43,590 bases of DNA from Candidatus Sungbacteria bacterium RIFCSPLOWO2_02_FULL_51_17 (GTDB lineage: Bacteria; Patescibacteriota; Minisyncoccia; Sungbacterales; GWA2-42-14): positions 1 through 43,590 of the forward strand of contig MHQW01000003.1 of NCBI GenBank assembly GCA_001820785.1, written 5' to 3'. Below are positions 8,817-18,088 of this stretch, piece after piece (positions within the stretch are counted from its first letter, which is position 1; the number at the start of each line of letters is the position of its first letter). Under the pieces are notes generated by a model. It was not told the DNA's origin. It was given only the letters and a program-made list of their open reading frames with translations, and searched no databases. Made by a program: the position numbers and the translations under genes.

Positions 8817-10238
8817 TTACAGCACCATCTTATCTTCTGCCGTCGGACCGAATGACAGTGTCACATTCAGGCGTCCGAGTTCTCGCGCGAGTATGCGCGC
8901 GTATTCCACTGCATCCTTCCGGTGGCGTATAGGAGCGGCAACGTTTACATACTGCGGGCGCGCCCGCCTCAAGCGCTCCATGAGAAGCGTCTGCCGCGCC
9001 CGATCATACACATGCGCCACCCGTATATCGCTCGCGACACTACTCCCATGCATTTCAAAAAGTTCTTCACACACACCATCACACATCTTCGGAAGAAGAT
9101 AGGTATCCGCAAACTTTAGTTCCGACAATCCGATCAGCCGATCAAGATTAGTGAATACCACCTCGTCCACGCCGCCGATCGCCTTAATGGCATATCGAGC
9201 CGCAACCGCGTCAAAATGTCCGACACGAAATGACCCTTGCCATGCATGATCAATATTTGCCGGGTCCTGAAGTGTACGCGTAAGATCCGCGTCTTCCGTC
9301 ACGAACGGCCCTGCGCCGTGTCGTGTGAAATATCCGCGAAGAACACCGACGCGGCAAATATCTCCCGTGTATCCCGCCTCGTCAAGAAGCGTACGAGCGT
9401 TCGTAAACGTGATATCGGTCTTGGTGATATGCGGATAAAACCCGTGCGTGCGATCAAGAAGCATGCCCTGCGCCCCCTCAAACACCGGGGACCGGCCATT
9501 GAGAAGCATCTTCAGATACCCGCGGTCAACAATGCGGACGCGCGCCGCAAATTCGTTACAGCGTTCAAGGCACCATGACATAGTGACGGGGTCCTCAAAG
9601 ATGGCCATGTTCTTTCCAAACTCGGCATGCGAAAGCGCCTGCGACATGATGTCAACAACTTTTTCGCGCGTGCGCTGGCGAACATCAAAAAGTTTCTTCC
9701 GGAATACTTGCGGCGCCCGAATATCGCCAACGAAAAGCGCCGCACCCCCCATGCGCCGAAGATCCTCAATGGTCTCACCAATACCAAGGCCGCAACTTCC
9801 ATGCCGCATGTCTTTGCGTGCCATCTCTGCAATTCGCCCTGCCGCGATATGAAACGGGGTGATGAGAGGGGCCTCGGCATCTATGGAAGTTCGGCCAAAC
9901 GCATCGGGAACGCCAATGCCGGAAAGATGCTCCTCCTCACGCATCATGCCGATTGGTTCTACCAGCATGAACCGTGAAAGATGTGTTAACACACCCGCAT
10001 TCAACATGCCGCTTCCAAATTGCGAAAAGACGTGCTCACGACCATCGACGAGAACCACACGATGCGCTGCCTGCGCGCCCCCATTATACCGGACGATAAC
10101 GCTGGCGCGACGGCGATTCGTAATGTAGTCAACCGCCGTTCCCTTTCCTTCATCGCCGTATCCGAGTCCTGCAACAAGCCACGCAACCATTTCCGTCTGG
10201 TTTCCTCTCATGGGAGGGTCGGGTATCAGAGTTTCCAA
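8817..10238 (-). CDS. Adenylosuccinate synthetase-like protein (divergent PurA)
   Basis: GYGDEGKG, VRYNGGAQAAHRVV, SCGLGIGETIED, VFEGAQGMLLDRTHGFYPHITKTDIT, GGVDEVVFTNLDRL. Confidence 0.8.
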   Translation of the reverse strand: METLIPDPPMRGNQTEMVAWLVAGLGYGDEGKGTAVDYITNRRRASVIVRYNGGAQAAHRVVLVDGREHVFSQFGSGMLNAGVLTHLSRFMLVEPIGMMREEEHLSGIGVPDAFGRTSIDAEAPLITPFHIAAGRIAEMARKDMRHGSCGLGIGETIEDLRRMGGAALFVGDIRAPQVFRKKLFDVRQRTREKVVDIMSQALSHAEFGKNMAIFEDPVTMSWCLERCNEFAARVRIVDRGYLKMLLNGRSPVFEGAQGMLLDRTHGFYPHITKTDITFTNARTLLDEAGYTGDICRVGVLRGYFTRHGAGPFVTEDADLTRTLQDPANIDHAWQGSFRVGHFDAVAARYAIKAIGGVDEVVFTNLDRLIGLSELKFADTYLLPKMCDGVCEELFEMHGSSVASDIRVAHVYDRARQTLLMERLRRARPQYVNVAAPIRHRKDAVEYARILARELGRLNVTLSFGPTAEDKMVL

Positions 10239-10486
10239 GGTTTTTTTGGTACAGACAAACGAGGGACATCTTTCGGCAGAGGTGCGGTATTCTTCACTGC
10301 AGAAGTTTTCCTATCAAGAAACCTATAAGACAGCCGCGGTATTGAGAGTGTCGTTTCTTTCAGACATCTACCACACTGAACAACAAGGTCATGGACACTA
10401 CCGTTTCTTATGAAAAAGAATGTTGATGGTTCACCATTGCAATCGCACCAACGTTCTTCAAGCTCTACGATGAGGCGCGCTTCCAT
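10226..10486 (-). CDS. Small protein with possible zinc ribbon (86 aa)
   Basis: CDC...CGRC cysteine pairs; stop overlaps the start of the PurA-like gene, suggesting coupling. Confidence 0.5.
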   Translation of the reverse strand: MEARLIVELEERWCDCNGEPSTFFFIRNGSVHDLVVQCGRCLKETTLSIPRLSYRFLDRKTSAVKNTAPLPKDVPRLSVPKKPWKL

Positions 10487-10559
10487 GTGATGATATGTAA
10501 ATGTGCATGCTCCACCAGTAACCCGCTTGCATCAAGTTGTCAATTTTCTGTTTCGCCCG

Positions 10560-10583
10560 CAAAAAAAGAGGGCTTTCGCCCTC
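10560..10583 (-). terminator. Intrinsic terminator with GAAA tetraloop
   Basis: Minus strand GAGGGC-GAAA-GCCCTC-TTTTTTT, just after the stop of the VWA-like gene. Confidence 0.92.
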
Positions 10584-10589
10584 ACTATG

Positions 10590-11615
10590 CTATAACTTCC
10601 AGTCACTTTTCTTATCTTTCTTCTGGTCCTTCTTGTCTGTGGCATCTGGCGCCTTCGCGTCCTTGCGCGTACTCGCCGCACGCGTGTCCCGGGGAAGTGT
10701 TGCGGCATACTCCGCAAACTCGGCGAGCGCTTTTTCCACGACGCGCACCGCCTTCTGCCCGGCGCTCTTCTGAACCTTGGCAAGTCCCTCCTCAAGCGTG
10801 ATACGACCCTCGTTCATGCCGATGGCAACTCCGATGGTCTCGGCCGTATACTTCGGATCTTCCAGCATGAACACGAACTGCGAGCCGCCAAGAGCGCGCG
10901 TCCAGAAGTCCCGAAGAGCGGGCCGGTCGTAGTTCGCCGAACCCTTCGGGATGATATGGAACAAGTGGTATTTCTCTTTTGCCTCTGCAACACTCTGTTC
11001 AAACGAAATGCTCTCCTGAAGATCCTCGTTGAAAAGCGCACGCACCTGTCTTCGGGAGACCTTGTCATAGGCGCGCTCGTCTCCAATAGAAACGAGGTAT
11101 CCCTTCCGACGCCTCTTCTCAAGGCAATCAATGGAGGTGTGGCGCGCCGCCGTAAAATACCCCAACTCATATGATTCCGTATCCTGCCCGCCACCACCAC
11201 CCTCAAGGACCACGAGAGAAAGCTGGTCGTTGATGCGATTGTCGGACTCAAACTGGCTCACCTGAAACGGAACATTGTCGCATGTCGCATCCCCGACCGC
11301 ATAAAACAGGAGCTGGGGGTCAAGGATATACTTCTCGGTTGTAAGCATGTCCATGAGATTTCCCAGCGCGTCGCGGATCGCGACAACGACCATCCTCATG
11401 GAGCCCGTCACATCAAGACCGATCATGACGGCATTGGACTCCGGATGCTCTGCGCTATCGCGCGACTCCCGCACACCAAGCCCGTAGGGGTTAAGCATCT
11501 GGTGAACCTTCTGCTCGGCCTCCGGTTTTGCTAAGGTGTCACGCGAATACTTGAAAGCGTCCGTTCCGCGCGTTGACCGCTTGTAGTCGTCATCTCTCCA
11601 GTAGCCGCCGCCCAT
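10590..11615 (-). CDS. VWA-like domain protein, MGGG...DWKL paralogue 1
   Basis: MIDAS-like GLDVTGSM, GGGGGQDTESYELGYFTAARH, YLVSIGDERAYDKVS; SD AAAAGGAG before ATG; C-terminus KKSDWKL. Confidence 0.75.
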   Translation of the reverse strand: MGGGYWRDDDYKRSTRGTDAFKYSRDTLAKPEAEQKVHQMLNPYGLGVRESRDSAEHPESNAVMIGLDVTGSMRMVVVAIRDALGNLMDMLTTEKYILDPQLLFYAVGDATCDNVPFQVSQFESDNRINDQLSLVVLEGGGGGQDTESYELGYFTAARHTSIDCLEKRRRKGYLVSIGDERAYDKVSRRQVRALFNEDLQESISFEQSVAEAKEKYHLFHIIPKGSANYDRPALRDFWTRALGGSQFVFMLEDPKYTAETIGVAIGMNEGRITLEEGLAKVQKSAGQKAVRVVEKALAEFAEYAATLPRDTRAASTRKDAKAPDATDKKDQKKDKKSDWKL

Positions 11616-11642
11616 GCGTTGTCTCCTTTTGTGGGGTGTGGG

Positions 11643-12665
11643 TTACAGCTTCCAATCCTTACCACTTACGCCCTTCTCTTTCTTGCTCTTCATATCTTTT
11701 ACAACAGGACTCTTTGTAGGACTTTCTGAAACAGTGGCCCGTTCCGCACGCTTCTTTCGCGTTGAGGCGAACGCCTCTAGAGCAGCCCGCACCGCTTCAA
11801 TCCGCCGAGGGGACTGCGGCTCAAACTTTTCGCCGCCAAGATTCAGGGGACGTGATCGCATGTCTTCAACGTATTCGTCAAGCGTGCGCGCGCCCGAGGC
11901 AAGAGCGAAGATGCCAAGCATCATGTCGCCCACCGCCTTGTCCTCCGGCAAAGGAATAACGTTCACCTCGCCAAGAGCCCGGCGCCATAGACCCGCGATC
12001 TCCCGATCACTCGTTGAATCGTACCGGCGGCGTAGATGGAACACGTTTCCATTGAACTTCTTTTTGAGTTCGCCAAAGATCTCAAATGCGTCTGCGGCCC
12101 GATGCTCGCCGCCAAAGTGCGCCGTAAGTTCTGCCGCGGATAGCGAGTCACGAAACATTTCATCGCCTGTAATAAGAAAGATCGGCGTCACCGCGTTCTG
12201 CATCTCGTATCGGCGTGCATAGAAATACGCCAGAAACTCATACGATTCATAGGGCTGCCCTCCACCACCATTTCGCTCAATGCAGATGCGCTTCATCTGT
12301 TCATCAAGCTTTCGGATCTCGGCAAAGTCGCACACCTGAATGGGATCCGTGTCCGAAATGACATCACCGATCGCGGCAATGCTCACCATGGAATCAATCA
12401 GGTACCGATGCAGAGCAAGCTGTCCCGCCACCATCGGCATCTTATCGCGAATGATGATGGGCAGGTCGCCCATAGAACCCGTGTGATCAAATCCCGATAC
12501 CACCGGGGTTTTGCAGGTAGAAACAAGCGAGCGATTCTTCGGAAGCACCGCAACGTTCGCTCTCGTGGCCGAGAACGAACGTTCGGAAACAGTTGAAAAA
12601 CCGCGGCTACTGGTATCACGAGAACTTGCCACATCACGATCGTAATATGATCCGCCGCCACCCAT
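11643..12665 (-). CDS. VWA-like domain protein, MGGG...DWKL paralogue 2
   Basis: MIDAS-like GFDHTGSM, GGGGQPYESYEFLAYFYARRY, FLITGDEMFRDSLS; SD AAAGGAG before ATG at 12665 (track ORF is over-extended to 12770); C-terminus GKDWKL. Confidence 0.75.
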   Translation of the reverse strand: MGGGGSYYDRDVASSRDTSSRGFSTVSERSFSATRANVAVLPKNRSLVSTCKTPVVSGFDHTGSMGDLPIIIRDKMPMVAGQLALHRYLIDSMVSIAAIGDVISDTDPIQVCDFAEIRKLDEQMKRICIERNGGGGQPYESYEFLAYFYARRYEMQNAVTPIFLITGDEMFRDSLSAAELTAHFGGEHRAADAFEIFGELKKKFNGNVFHLRRRYDSTSDREIAGLWRRALGEVNVIPLPEDKAVGDMMLGIFALASGARTLDEYVEDMRSRPLNLGGEKFEPQSPRRIEAVRAALEAFASTRKKRAERATVSESPTKSPVVKDMKSKKEKGVSGKDWKL

Positions 12666-12746
12666 GGAATGCTCCTTTGATTGGAGGTTGATTGACAACG
12701 TACTACGATACAACCGTAACACCACGCCATGGACGGTGTCAAACAT

Positions 12747-12775
12747 AGTGTAAAAAATACAATAACTCACGTCAA
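12747..12775 (-). promoter_or_regulatory. Candidate sigma70-type promoter for the twin VWA operon
   Basis: Minus strand TTGACG - 17 nt - TACACT upstream of the ATG at 12665. Confidence 0.5.
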
Positions 12776-12819
12776 GCGTTCACCATCTCTGCCCTCTATC
12801 AACCGATGCGAGAGCGACT

Positions 12820-12846
12820 AAAAAACCGCATACTATGCGGTTTTTT
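12820..12846. terminator. Bidirectional-looking intrinsic terminator between AAA and VWA genes
   Basis: AAAAAACCGCATA-C-TATGCGGTTTTTT, perfect 13-bp arms. Confidence 0.85.
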
Positions 12847-12868
12847 GACAAGAGCACTACCACACACT

Positions 12869-14821
12869 CTAGTCAATATCTGCGATGTTTCGGGCCTTGA
12901 CCTGCTCCAGCATGAACGGAAGATTTTCAACGAGGTTCCGCGCCTTAATGCCGGCGACGATCTCTTTCGTGTTCGGTGGCAAGAGCCGCCGGGATGAACA
13001 CTCAAGAAGACAGTACAGCGTCATGCGGTCAATTTCCGCTTGTGAAGCCGACGGGATAAAATCCTCTATCGCCTCGCGAAGGATCGCGTCATCAACGACC
13101 TTCTTGCCTTTTTCAAAAGCAAAGCGGAAGGCGTTCAATGTTATCTTCTCGTCATCGGCTCCGGAAAACCCCTCTACCATTCCGGCATACGGAGCAAAAT
13201 CGGTGATGCTCGTTGCGATATTGTACCGCTTGAACATGACGCGAAAAATAGCGGGGATCTCTTTCGTTGATGGCATCGGAATAAGAATGCGTTCGTCCGA
13301 ACGCCCCGAGCGCTTAAGTGCTGCATCCATCCGATCGGGACGGTTGGTGCACGAAATGACGATGATCTGTCCGCGGATTTTGGGGTCCGATAAAAGCTCC
13401 ATCCACATCTTCATCATGCGCTCCGACACGCCGGAATCACCCTTCGGCGCGTCGCGGCTCGCGTCGTTAAGATCGGCCTCATCATTCATAACGACAACGG
13501 GGGCAAGCGACCGAAGCCCATAAATAAGCTTTTGCTGGCGCGCCTCCGATTCACCGACCCACATTGAGCGGATACTTTTGGTTTTCACAAAGTTAAATCC
13601 GGCTTCTTTGGCAAGCGCCTCCACCAGCGCGGTCTTACCCGTTCCGGGAGGACCCATGAAGGTGACGCCCATAGACACCAGGCGCTTTTCGCCGCGCTCA
13701 ATGGCTTTCAACAAGTTTTGGCAGAAAGTTTTTGCGTACTCAAGTCCGCCTATATCCTCAAGCCCGCGCTGAGGGTCAACGAGCTCCATGACGTCTTCGT
13801 ATTCGGCGTTCAGGATCTCACGCTTCTTTTCCTTCACATACACAAGATCAATGGGTTTTCCCGTTTTCTTAGAGTGAAGGAAGATCTCAAGGATCTGTCG
13901 CAAGCTCATGCCCTGGGTCGCGTGTGCGAACTCATACGGATTAAAGGTTTCAGGCACGGCAAATGCCGGCGCGAGTTCCGCCGCCTTCTCCTCGGCAGTA
14001 CGTACCTTTTTCTCTAGTTCCTGGTACCGTGCAGTTCGCGGGCGCGCCTTTTCCAGTTCCAGCGCAAGCTTCTTTACAGCACTCTCCGCCTCGCGAAACT
14101 CTTCGCTTTTTTTCGTAAGCGAAACAATGAACGTCCTGCGCTCGGGCTTGTCGGGTTTCGGGATGAATACCGTCTGCATCTCGTTTCCGGCCTGACGAAG
14201 CTCGCCGGATACCTTGGCAAGTTCTTCGGTAAGAAGTATGACGATACCCTTATTTTCACGGATCTCCTCATCCTGCGCGATATTTTTCAACCGCTCAACA
14301 TTCGCCCGCTCATTCGGAAGAAGCACGACGCCGCCGGACGCGGCGGGCGCTATAAAATGCACGGAATTGACAACAAGCGCGGAACCCGGCTTTGCCTTCA
14401 TTACTTTTTCTATCAGAGGGAAGCATAGATCCGGCTCCCGCGGGATGTTCTTCTTGCCCGGCACGCTCGCGCGCGCCGCGGCTATCGGGTCTTTCGGCGG
14501 ATCATCTTCATTTACCAACCCCGCGATTTTCCGAAATTCCTTTTCGGAGTCCGGATTAAGAAAACGAATTCCGGAAGCGATGTTATAGAAGATGACCATC
14601 TCGCGCTCATTAAGAGCGCTTTCAAAGAATTTCCGCAACGGAACATAGGCGCGCGTATCTTCGGGATTTTGCACCAAGTCATTAATATTGCCGTGAATAA
14701 GAAACATGTGCGAGATACCCGCGCGAAATGGCGTAGTGAGATCAGTCATATACCACGCCGGAAATGTAGGAGGTGTGATTGCGGACTCTTCCGGAGACAC
14801 GGCCTTGTCAGTTTTTGCCAT
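12869..14821 (-). CDS. AAA+ ATPase (classical AAA, possibly Ycf46-like architecture) with long N-terminal domain
   Basis: Walker A GPPGTGKTAL, Walker B VVVMNDEADL, NRPDRMDAALKRSGRSDERI second region of homology. Confidence 0.88.
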   Translation of the reverse strand: MAKTDKAVSPEESAITPPTFPAWYMTDLTTPFRAGISHMFLIHGNINDLVQNPEDTRAYVPLRKFFESALNEREMVIFYNIASGIRFLNPDSEKEFRKIAGLVNEDDPPKDPIAAARASVPGKKNIPREPDLCFPLIEKVMKAKPGSALVVNSVHFIAPAASGGVVLLPNERANVERLKNIAQDEEIRENKGIVILLTEELAKVSGELRQAGNEMQTVFIPKPDKPERRTFIVSLTKKSEEFREAESAVKKLALELEKARPRTARYQELEKKVRTAEEKAAELAPAFAVPETFNPYEFAHATQGMSLRQILEIFLHSKKTGKPIDLVYVKEKKREILNAEYEDVMELVDPQRGLEDIGGLEYAKTFCQNLLKAIERGEKRLVSMGVTFMGPPGTGKTALVEALAKEAGFNFVKTKSIRSMWVGESEARQQKLIYGLRSLAPVVVMNDEADLNDASRDAPKGDSGVSERMMKMWMELLSDPKIRGQIIVISCTNRPDRMDAALKRSGRSDERILIPMPSTKEIPAIFRVMFKRYNIATSITDFAPYAGMVEGFSGADDEKITLNAFRFAFEKGKKVVDDAILREAIEDFIPSASQAEIDRMTLYCLLECSSRRLLPPNTKEIVAGIKARNLVENLPFMLEQVKARNIADID

Positions 14822-14824
14822 GTG

Positions 14825-15496
14825 CTATTTCTCCCTCAAGAAATGGCCATGAACGGTTCCCACTGCGATCGGCTGTCCGCGCGTCTCGGCATCCCGCAGA
14901 ACCAGCTTTACGCCGAGCTTCTGGGCAAGCGCCACGAACTTCTGCTCTTCGGAGAGAAGCGACTTCTTGGAATCAAAGTGTTCAAACGCGAACACTCCGT
15001 CACCGGCGGCGTTCCTCGTTACTTTAAGGTACCGGTTCACGCCCTGCCCCGTCTCTTTTTCTCCCTCAAGCACCAGGACGTCTTCGGCGCCGTTTTTTTC
15101 GGAGGTCATCACGGTCGCATAATCAAGAATCTGGGCGACAACCCGTACGACCTCCATCTGGAACTGTTGGGACAGCAAGGATGCTGCCGCCTCCAACTGG
15201 CGCTTCTGGGCGCTCGTCGTAAAGCGGGCTCGCGTGACCAGATTACCCTTCTTGATGGATGCATTGAGAATTCCCGCTGAAGGAACCTTGAGAAGGGCTC
15301 GCTTCAGGGCTTCTGCAAGCAAGGGTGCTACATCAAGACCCTGTACCCATTCGGCAAACTCCGGGTCGTCTTCTCCGAGTTTTGCAAGAAGATCGCAATC
15401 AATTTCGGGCGCTTTTGCCTCTTCCTTAAAATCCTGCGGCACGGGGGCCGGCACGCGTACTCTTGCGACCGTCTTATAGCCGATATCGCATGGCAT
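14825..15496 (-). CDS. Hypothetical protein of the AAA/VWA module
   Basis: Stop lies 4 nt before the AAA ATPase start; no confident domain; start (MPCDIGYK) chosen over track start. Confidence 0.65.
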   Translation of the reverse strand: MPCDIGYKTVARVRVPAPVPQDFKEEAKAPEIDCDLLAKLGEDDPEFAEWVQGLDVAPLLAEALKRALLKVPSAGILNASIKKGNLVTRARFTTSAQKRQLEAAASLLSQQFQMEVVRVVAQILDYATVMTSEKNGAEDVLVLEGEKETGQGVNRYLKVTRNAAGDGVFAFEHFDSKKSLLSEEQKFVALAQKLGVKLVLRDAETRGQPIAVGTVHGHFLREK

Positions 15497-15571
15497 AGCG
15501 ATCATCTCCATGTAGGTAATTATCAATGTTCCTAATTTTTCCTACCACGACCTAGTATTAGAGTCAATTAC

Positions 15572-15600
15572 TTGACTTTTTATTTAATATATAGTATGAA
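15572..15600 (+). promoter_or_regulatory. Candidate promoter for the rhomboid gene
   Basis: TTGACT - 17 nt - TATGAA; the -35 is one arm of the inverted repeat AGTCAA-TTAC-TTGACT. Confidence 0.45.
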
Positions 15601-15627
15601 TTGGCTAGCTCTTATGGCCCTCTCTTT

Positions 15628-16182
15628 ATGCGTTTCTCCTACAACGCTCCGGTTGTGCTCACCATGGCGCTCCTTGCGGGAATGGTGCTTGCGATAGATG
15701 CACTGTTGGACGGGTGGTTCGCGCGCGTCTTTTTTGCAACCGGCGGCCTCTTCAATCCTCTCATGCCGCTTACCATGTTTTCGCATGTGTTGGGACACGC
15801 AAGTTGGCAGCACTTCCTCTCAAACTTTACACTTATTCTTCTGGTGGGGCCGCTACTTGAGGAGAAGTATGGGTCCATGAAGCTTCTTGCCATGATGCTT
15901 GCAACGGCGGCCGTCACCGCGCTGGTGAACGGCATCTTCACGTCAAACGCCATCATGGGGGCCTCGGGCATCGTGTTCATGATGCTCATCATGGCGTCCA
16001 TCACCAACGTCAAAAATGGCGAGATACCAATTACCCTCATTCTTGCGGCGCTCACGTACCTTGCCGGAGAACTCTTTTCGTTGGGAAGCGCTGACATGAT
16101 ATCGCATAGCGCGCACGTTATCGGGGGGATGGCTGGCGGCGTGTTCGGACTCATGTTCACCCCGAAAAAAAGAATTTCATAA
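15628..16182 (+). CDS. Rhomboid-family intramembrane serine protease
   Basis: HVLGHASWQHFLSNF, catalytic-type GASG (AIMGASGIVFM), SHSAHVIGG with conserved His; multi-TM. Confidence 0.85.
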   Translation: MRFSYNAPVVLTMALLAGMVLAIDALLDGWFARVFFATGGLFNPLMPLTMFSHVLGHASWQHFLSNFTLILLVGPLLEEKYGSMKLLAMMLATAAVTALVNGIFTSNAIMGASGIVFMMLIMASITNVKNGEIPITLILAALTYLAGELFSLGSADMISHSAHVIGGMAGGVFGLMFTPKKRIS

Positions 16183-16203
16183 CCCTCATATGAGGGTTTT
16201 CTT
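16181..16203 (+). terminator. Terminator overlapping the rhomboid stop codon
   Basis: AACCCTCATATGAGGGTT palindrome followed by TTCTTT. Confidence 0.65.
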
Positions 16204-16333
16204 TAATGACCCTTTGAGTAGCAGGGTGGCGCGGAGTGAAGCTCCCCGAGTGTATGCTTGGAGAGTTTGGATGCGGAAATGAGCATATCAAAAAATCGCC
16301 GATGGCGTTCGGTGGTGCGTCTCCTGGTATTTT

Positions 16334-16377
16334 ATTCTTAACACCCAATGAACAATCGTTCACCATGTGTTAAGAAT
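16334..16377. repeat. Nested inverted repeat between convergent rhomboid and ftsX
   Basis: Outer 11-bp perfect arms ATTCTTAACAC / GTGTTAAGAAT enclosing a smaller TGAAC-AATC-GTTCA hairpin. Confidence 0.85.
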
Positions 16378-16407
16378 GAGCGATCGGTGTCACTATTTTG
16401 AAGCCGG

Positions 16408-17316
16408 CTATACCTTCAAATATCTGCGTATCGCGATAAAACTTGAGGTACCTCCCAGCAGCACTCCGGCCGCCAACAGCACTCCCAAAAATTGAATAAA
16501 GCTTGACTGGAAATAGCCGAAAAGATCCATCTGCGGAAGAAGAAACGCAACTTTCGGAGAGACGATCCAAATGACTCCATAAAACATGAGTGAGGTAAGA
16601 ACGGCCGCAAACATGCCATGAAGCATTCCCGAGAGAAGGAACGGGCCGCGAATGTACCATGATGATGCACCGACAAGACGCATAATGCCTATCTCTTCGC
16701 GCGCGGTGAATATTGCCAAACGAATGGCGTTGAACGCTACCAATATCGCTACAAAGGCAAGAGCGAGCACCATGACAAGTCCGACGCTTTTGATGCTCGC
16801 AAGGACCGAGGAGAGGCGATCAATGACCCGTTGATTTTCAAAATAATTTATCTTATCTACGATCGGATAGTTCTTGTCCTTGAGATACCCGGCGATGAAC
16901 GCAAGGTCTTCGGGAGTATTCGCCCGAATATTGAGCGTGGCCTCAAGAGGGTTGGCGTCCAGCTCATCAATGGAAGAAAGAATGACGGCATCGTCCTTGT
17001 GGCGCTCCCTGAACTCATCTAACGCCTGCACCTGTGAAACGTAGCCGACCTCACGCACCTCCCGGAGCCCCTCAATGCTTTTTTTCACGGCCATGATCCC
17101 CTGCTCTTCCGTTGCGGGAAAAAAGTAGACCGATATATCTATTTTCCCCTTCAAATCAGCAAGAATAGTGTTCGCGACAACGCTTAAGAGCAACAGGCCC
17201 CCTATCATAGACAGCACCAGCGTCATGACAAGAACGGTCGCGGTAGCAAGCCAGCCGTTGCGGATAAGCGACAGCCAGCTCGTTTTGCACATTCGTTTGA
17301 TCTGCGTTCCCAACAT
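16408..17316 (-). CDS. ftsX: Cell division protein FtsX (permease-like)
   Basis: ISVYFFPATEEQGIMAVKKSIEGLREVREVGYVS extracellular loop, four TMs, immediately downstream of ftsE. Confidence 0.92.
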   Translation of the reverse strand: MLGTQIKRMCKTSWLSLIRNGWLATATVLVMTLVLSMIGGLLLLSVVANTILADLKGKIDISVYFFPATEEQGIMAVKKSIEGLREVREVGYVSQVQALDEFRERHKDDAVILSSIDELDANPLEATLNIRANTPEDLAFIAGYLKDKNYPIVDKINYFENQRVIDRLSSVLASIKSVGLVMVLALAFVAILVAFNAIRLAIFTAREEIGIMRLVGASSWYIRGPFLLSGMLHGMFAAVLTSLMFYGVIWIVSPKVAFLLPQMDLFGYFQSSFIQFLGVLLAAGVLLGGTSSFIAIRRYLKV

Positions 17317-17323
17317 AGATGTA

Positions 17324-18004
17324 TTATAAGATATATGTTCCTTTTTGCTCGTCGCGGATCAACTCCCCTTTGTCTATCGTGATAACGCGGCGCGAAAGCC
17401 AGTCAACGATCTCTTTATTATGCGTCGCAAGAATGACAGTGGTACCAAGTTCGTTAATCTTCGTCAAAAGTTCAATGATCTCCCAGGTATTCACCGGATC
17501 AAGATTGCCCGTGGGCTCGTCTGCCGTGATGACATCGGGCTGGTTCACAAAAGCGCGAGCGATGGCGACGCGCTGTTTCTCGCCGCCCGACAGTTCATGC
17601 GGAAAATGGTACGCCTTGTCTGAAAGCCCAACAAGATCAAGTACCTGCGGAACATCTTCTTCAATTTCTTTCGGATCGCGGCCCGCCGCCTCCATGGCAA
17701 ACGCGATATTCTCATAGGCGGTCTTGTCCCGAAGCAATTTGAAATCCTGGAAAATGGAGCCGATGCGCCGCCGCACGCGGGGAAGTTCCCGATACGACAG
17801 TGCCGACACCTCGTCTCCATCAAGGAATATCCTGCCTTCCGTGGGTCGTTCTTCCGCGATGAGAAGTTTTAACAGCGTTGATTTCCCGGCGCCCGACGAC
17901 CCCACAACCGATACGAATTCTTTCGGCAAGATGCGAACCGTGACGTTTTTCAGCGCGGCTGATGTCGGCGAGTAGATTTTGGATACTTTATCAAAAAAGA
18001 TCAC
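17324..18004 (-). CDS. ftsE: Cell division ATP-binding protein FtsE
   Basis: GSSGAGKSTLLKLL, LSGGEKQRVAIARAFVNQPDVITADEPTGNLD, ATHNKEIV. Confidence 0.95.
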   Translation of the reverse strand: MIFFDKVSKIYSPTSAALKNVTVRILPKEFVSVVGSSGAGKSTLLKLLIAEERPTEGRIFLDGDEVSALSYRELPRVRRRIGSIFQDFKLLRDKTAYENIAFAMEAAGRDPKEIEEDVPQVLDLVGLSDKAYHFPHELSGGEKQRVAIARAFVNQPDVITADEPTGNLDPVNTWEIIELLTKINELGTTVILATHNKEIVDWLSRRVITIDKGELIRDEQKGTYIL

Positions 18005-18088
18005 AGGGATATAGGTTTAAGATATAAGGCGTATGTTTACCGCTTACCGAATGAATCAAAAGTTTGAGATATATACTTATAACAACTT

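Noticed and set aside
8817-10238. PurZ-type (2-aminoadenine) enzyme
   Set aside because: The GDEGKG motif retains the Asp reported to be altered in PurZ, and no phage or DatZ/MazZ-like genes are nearby; better called a divergent PurA-like protein.
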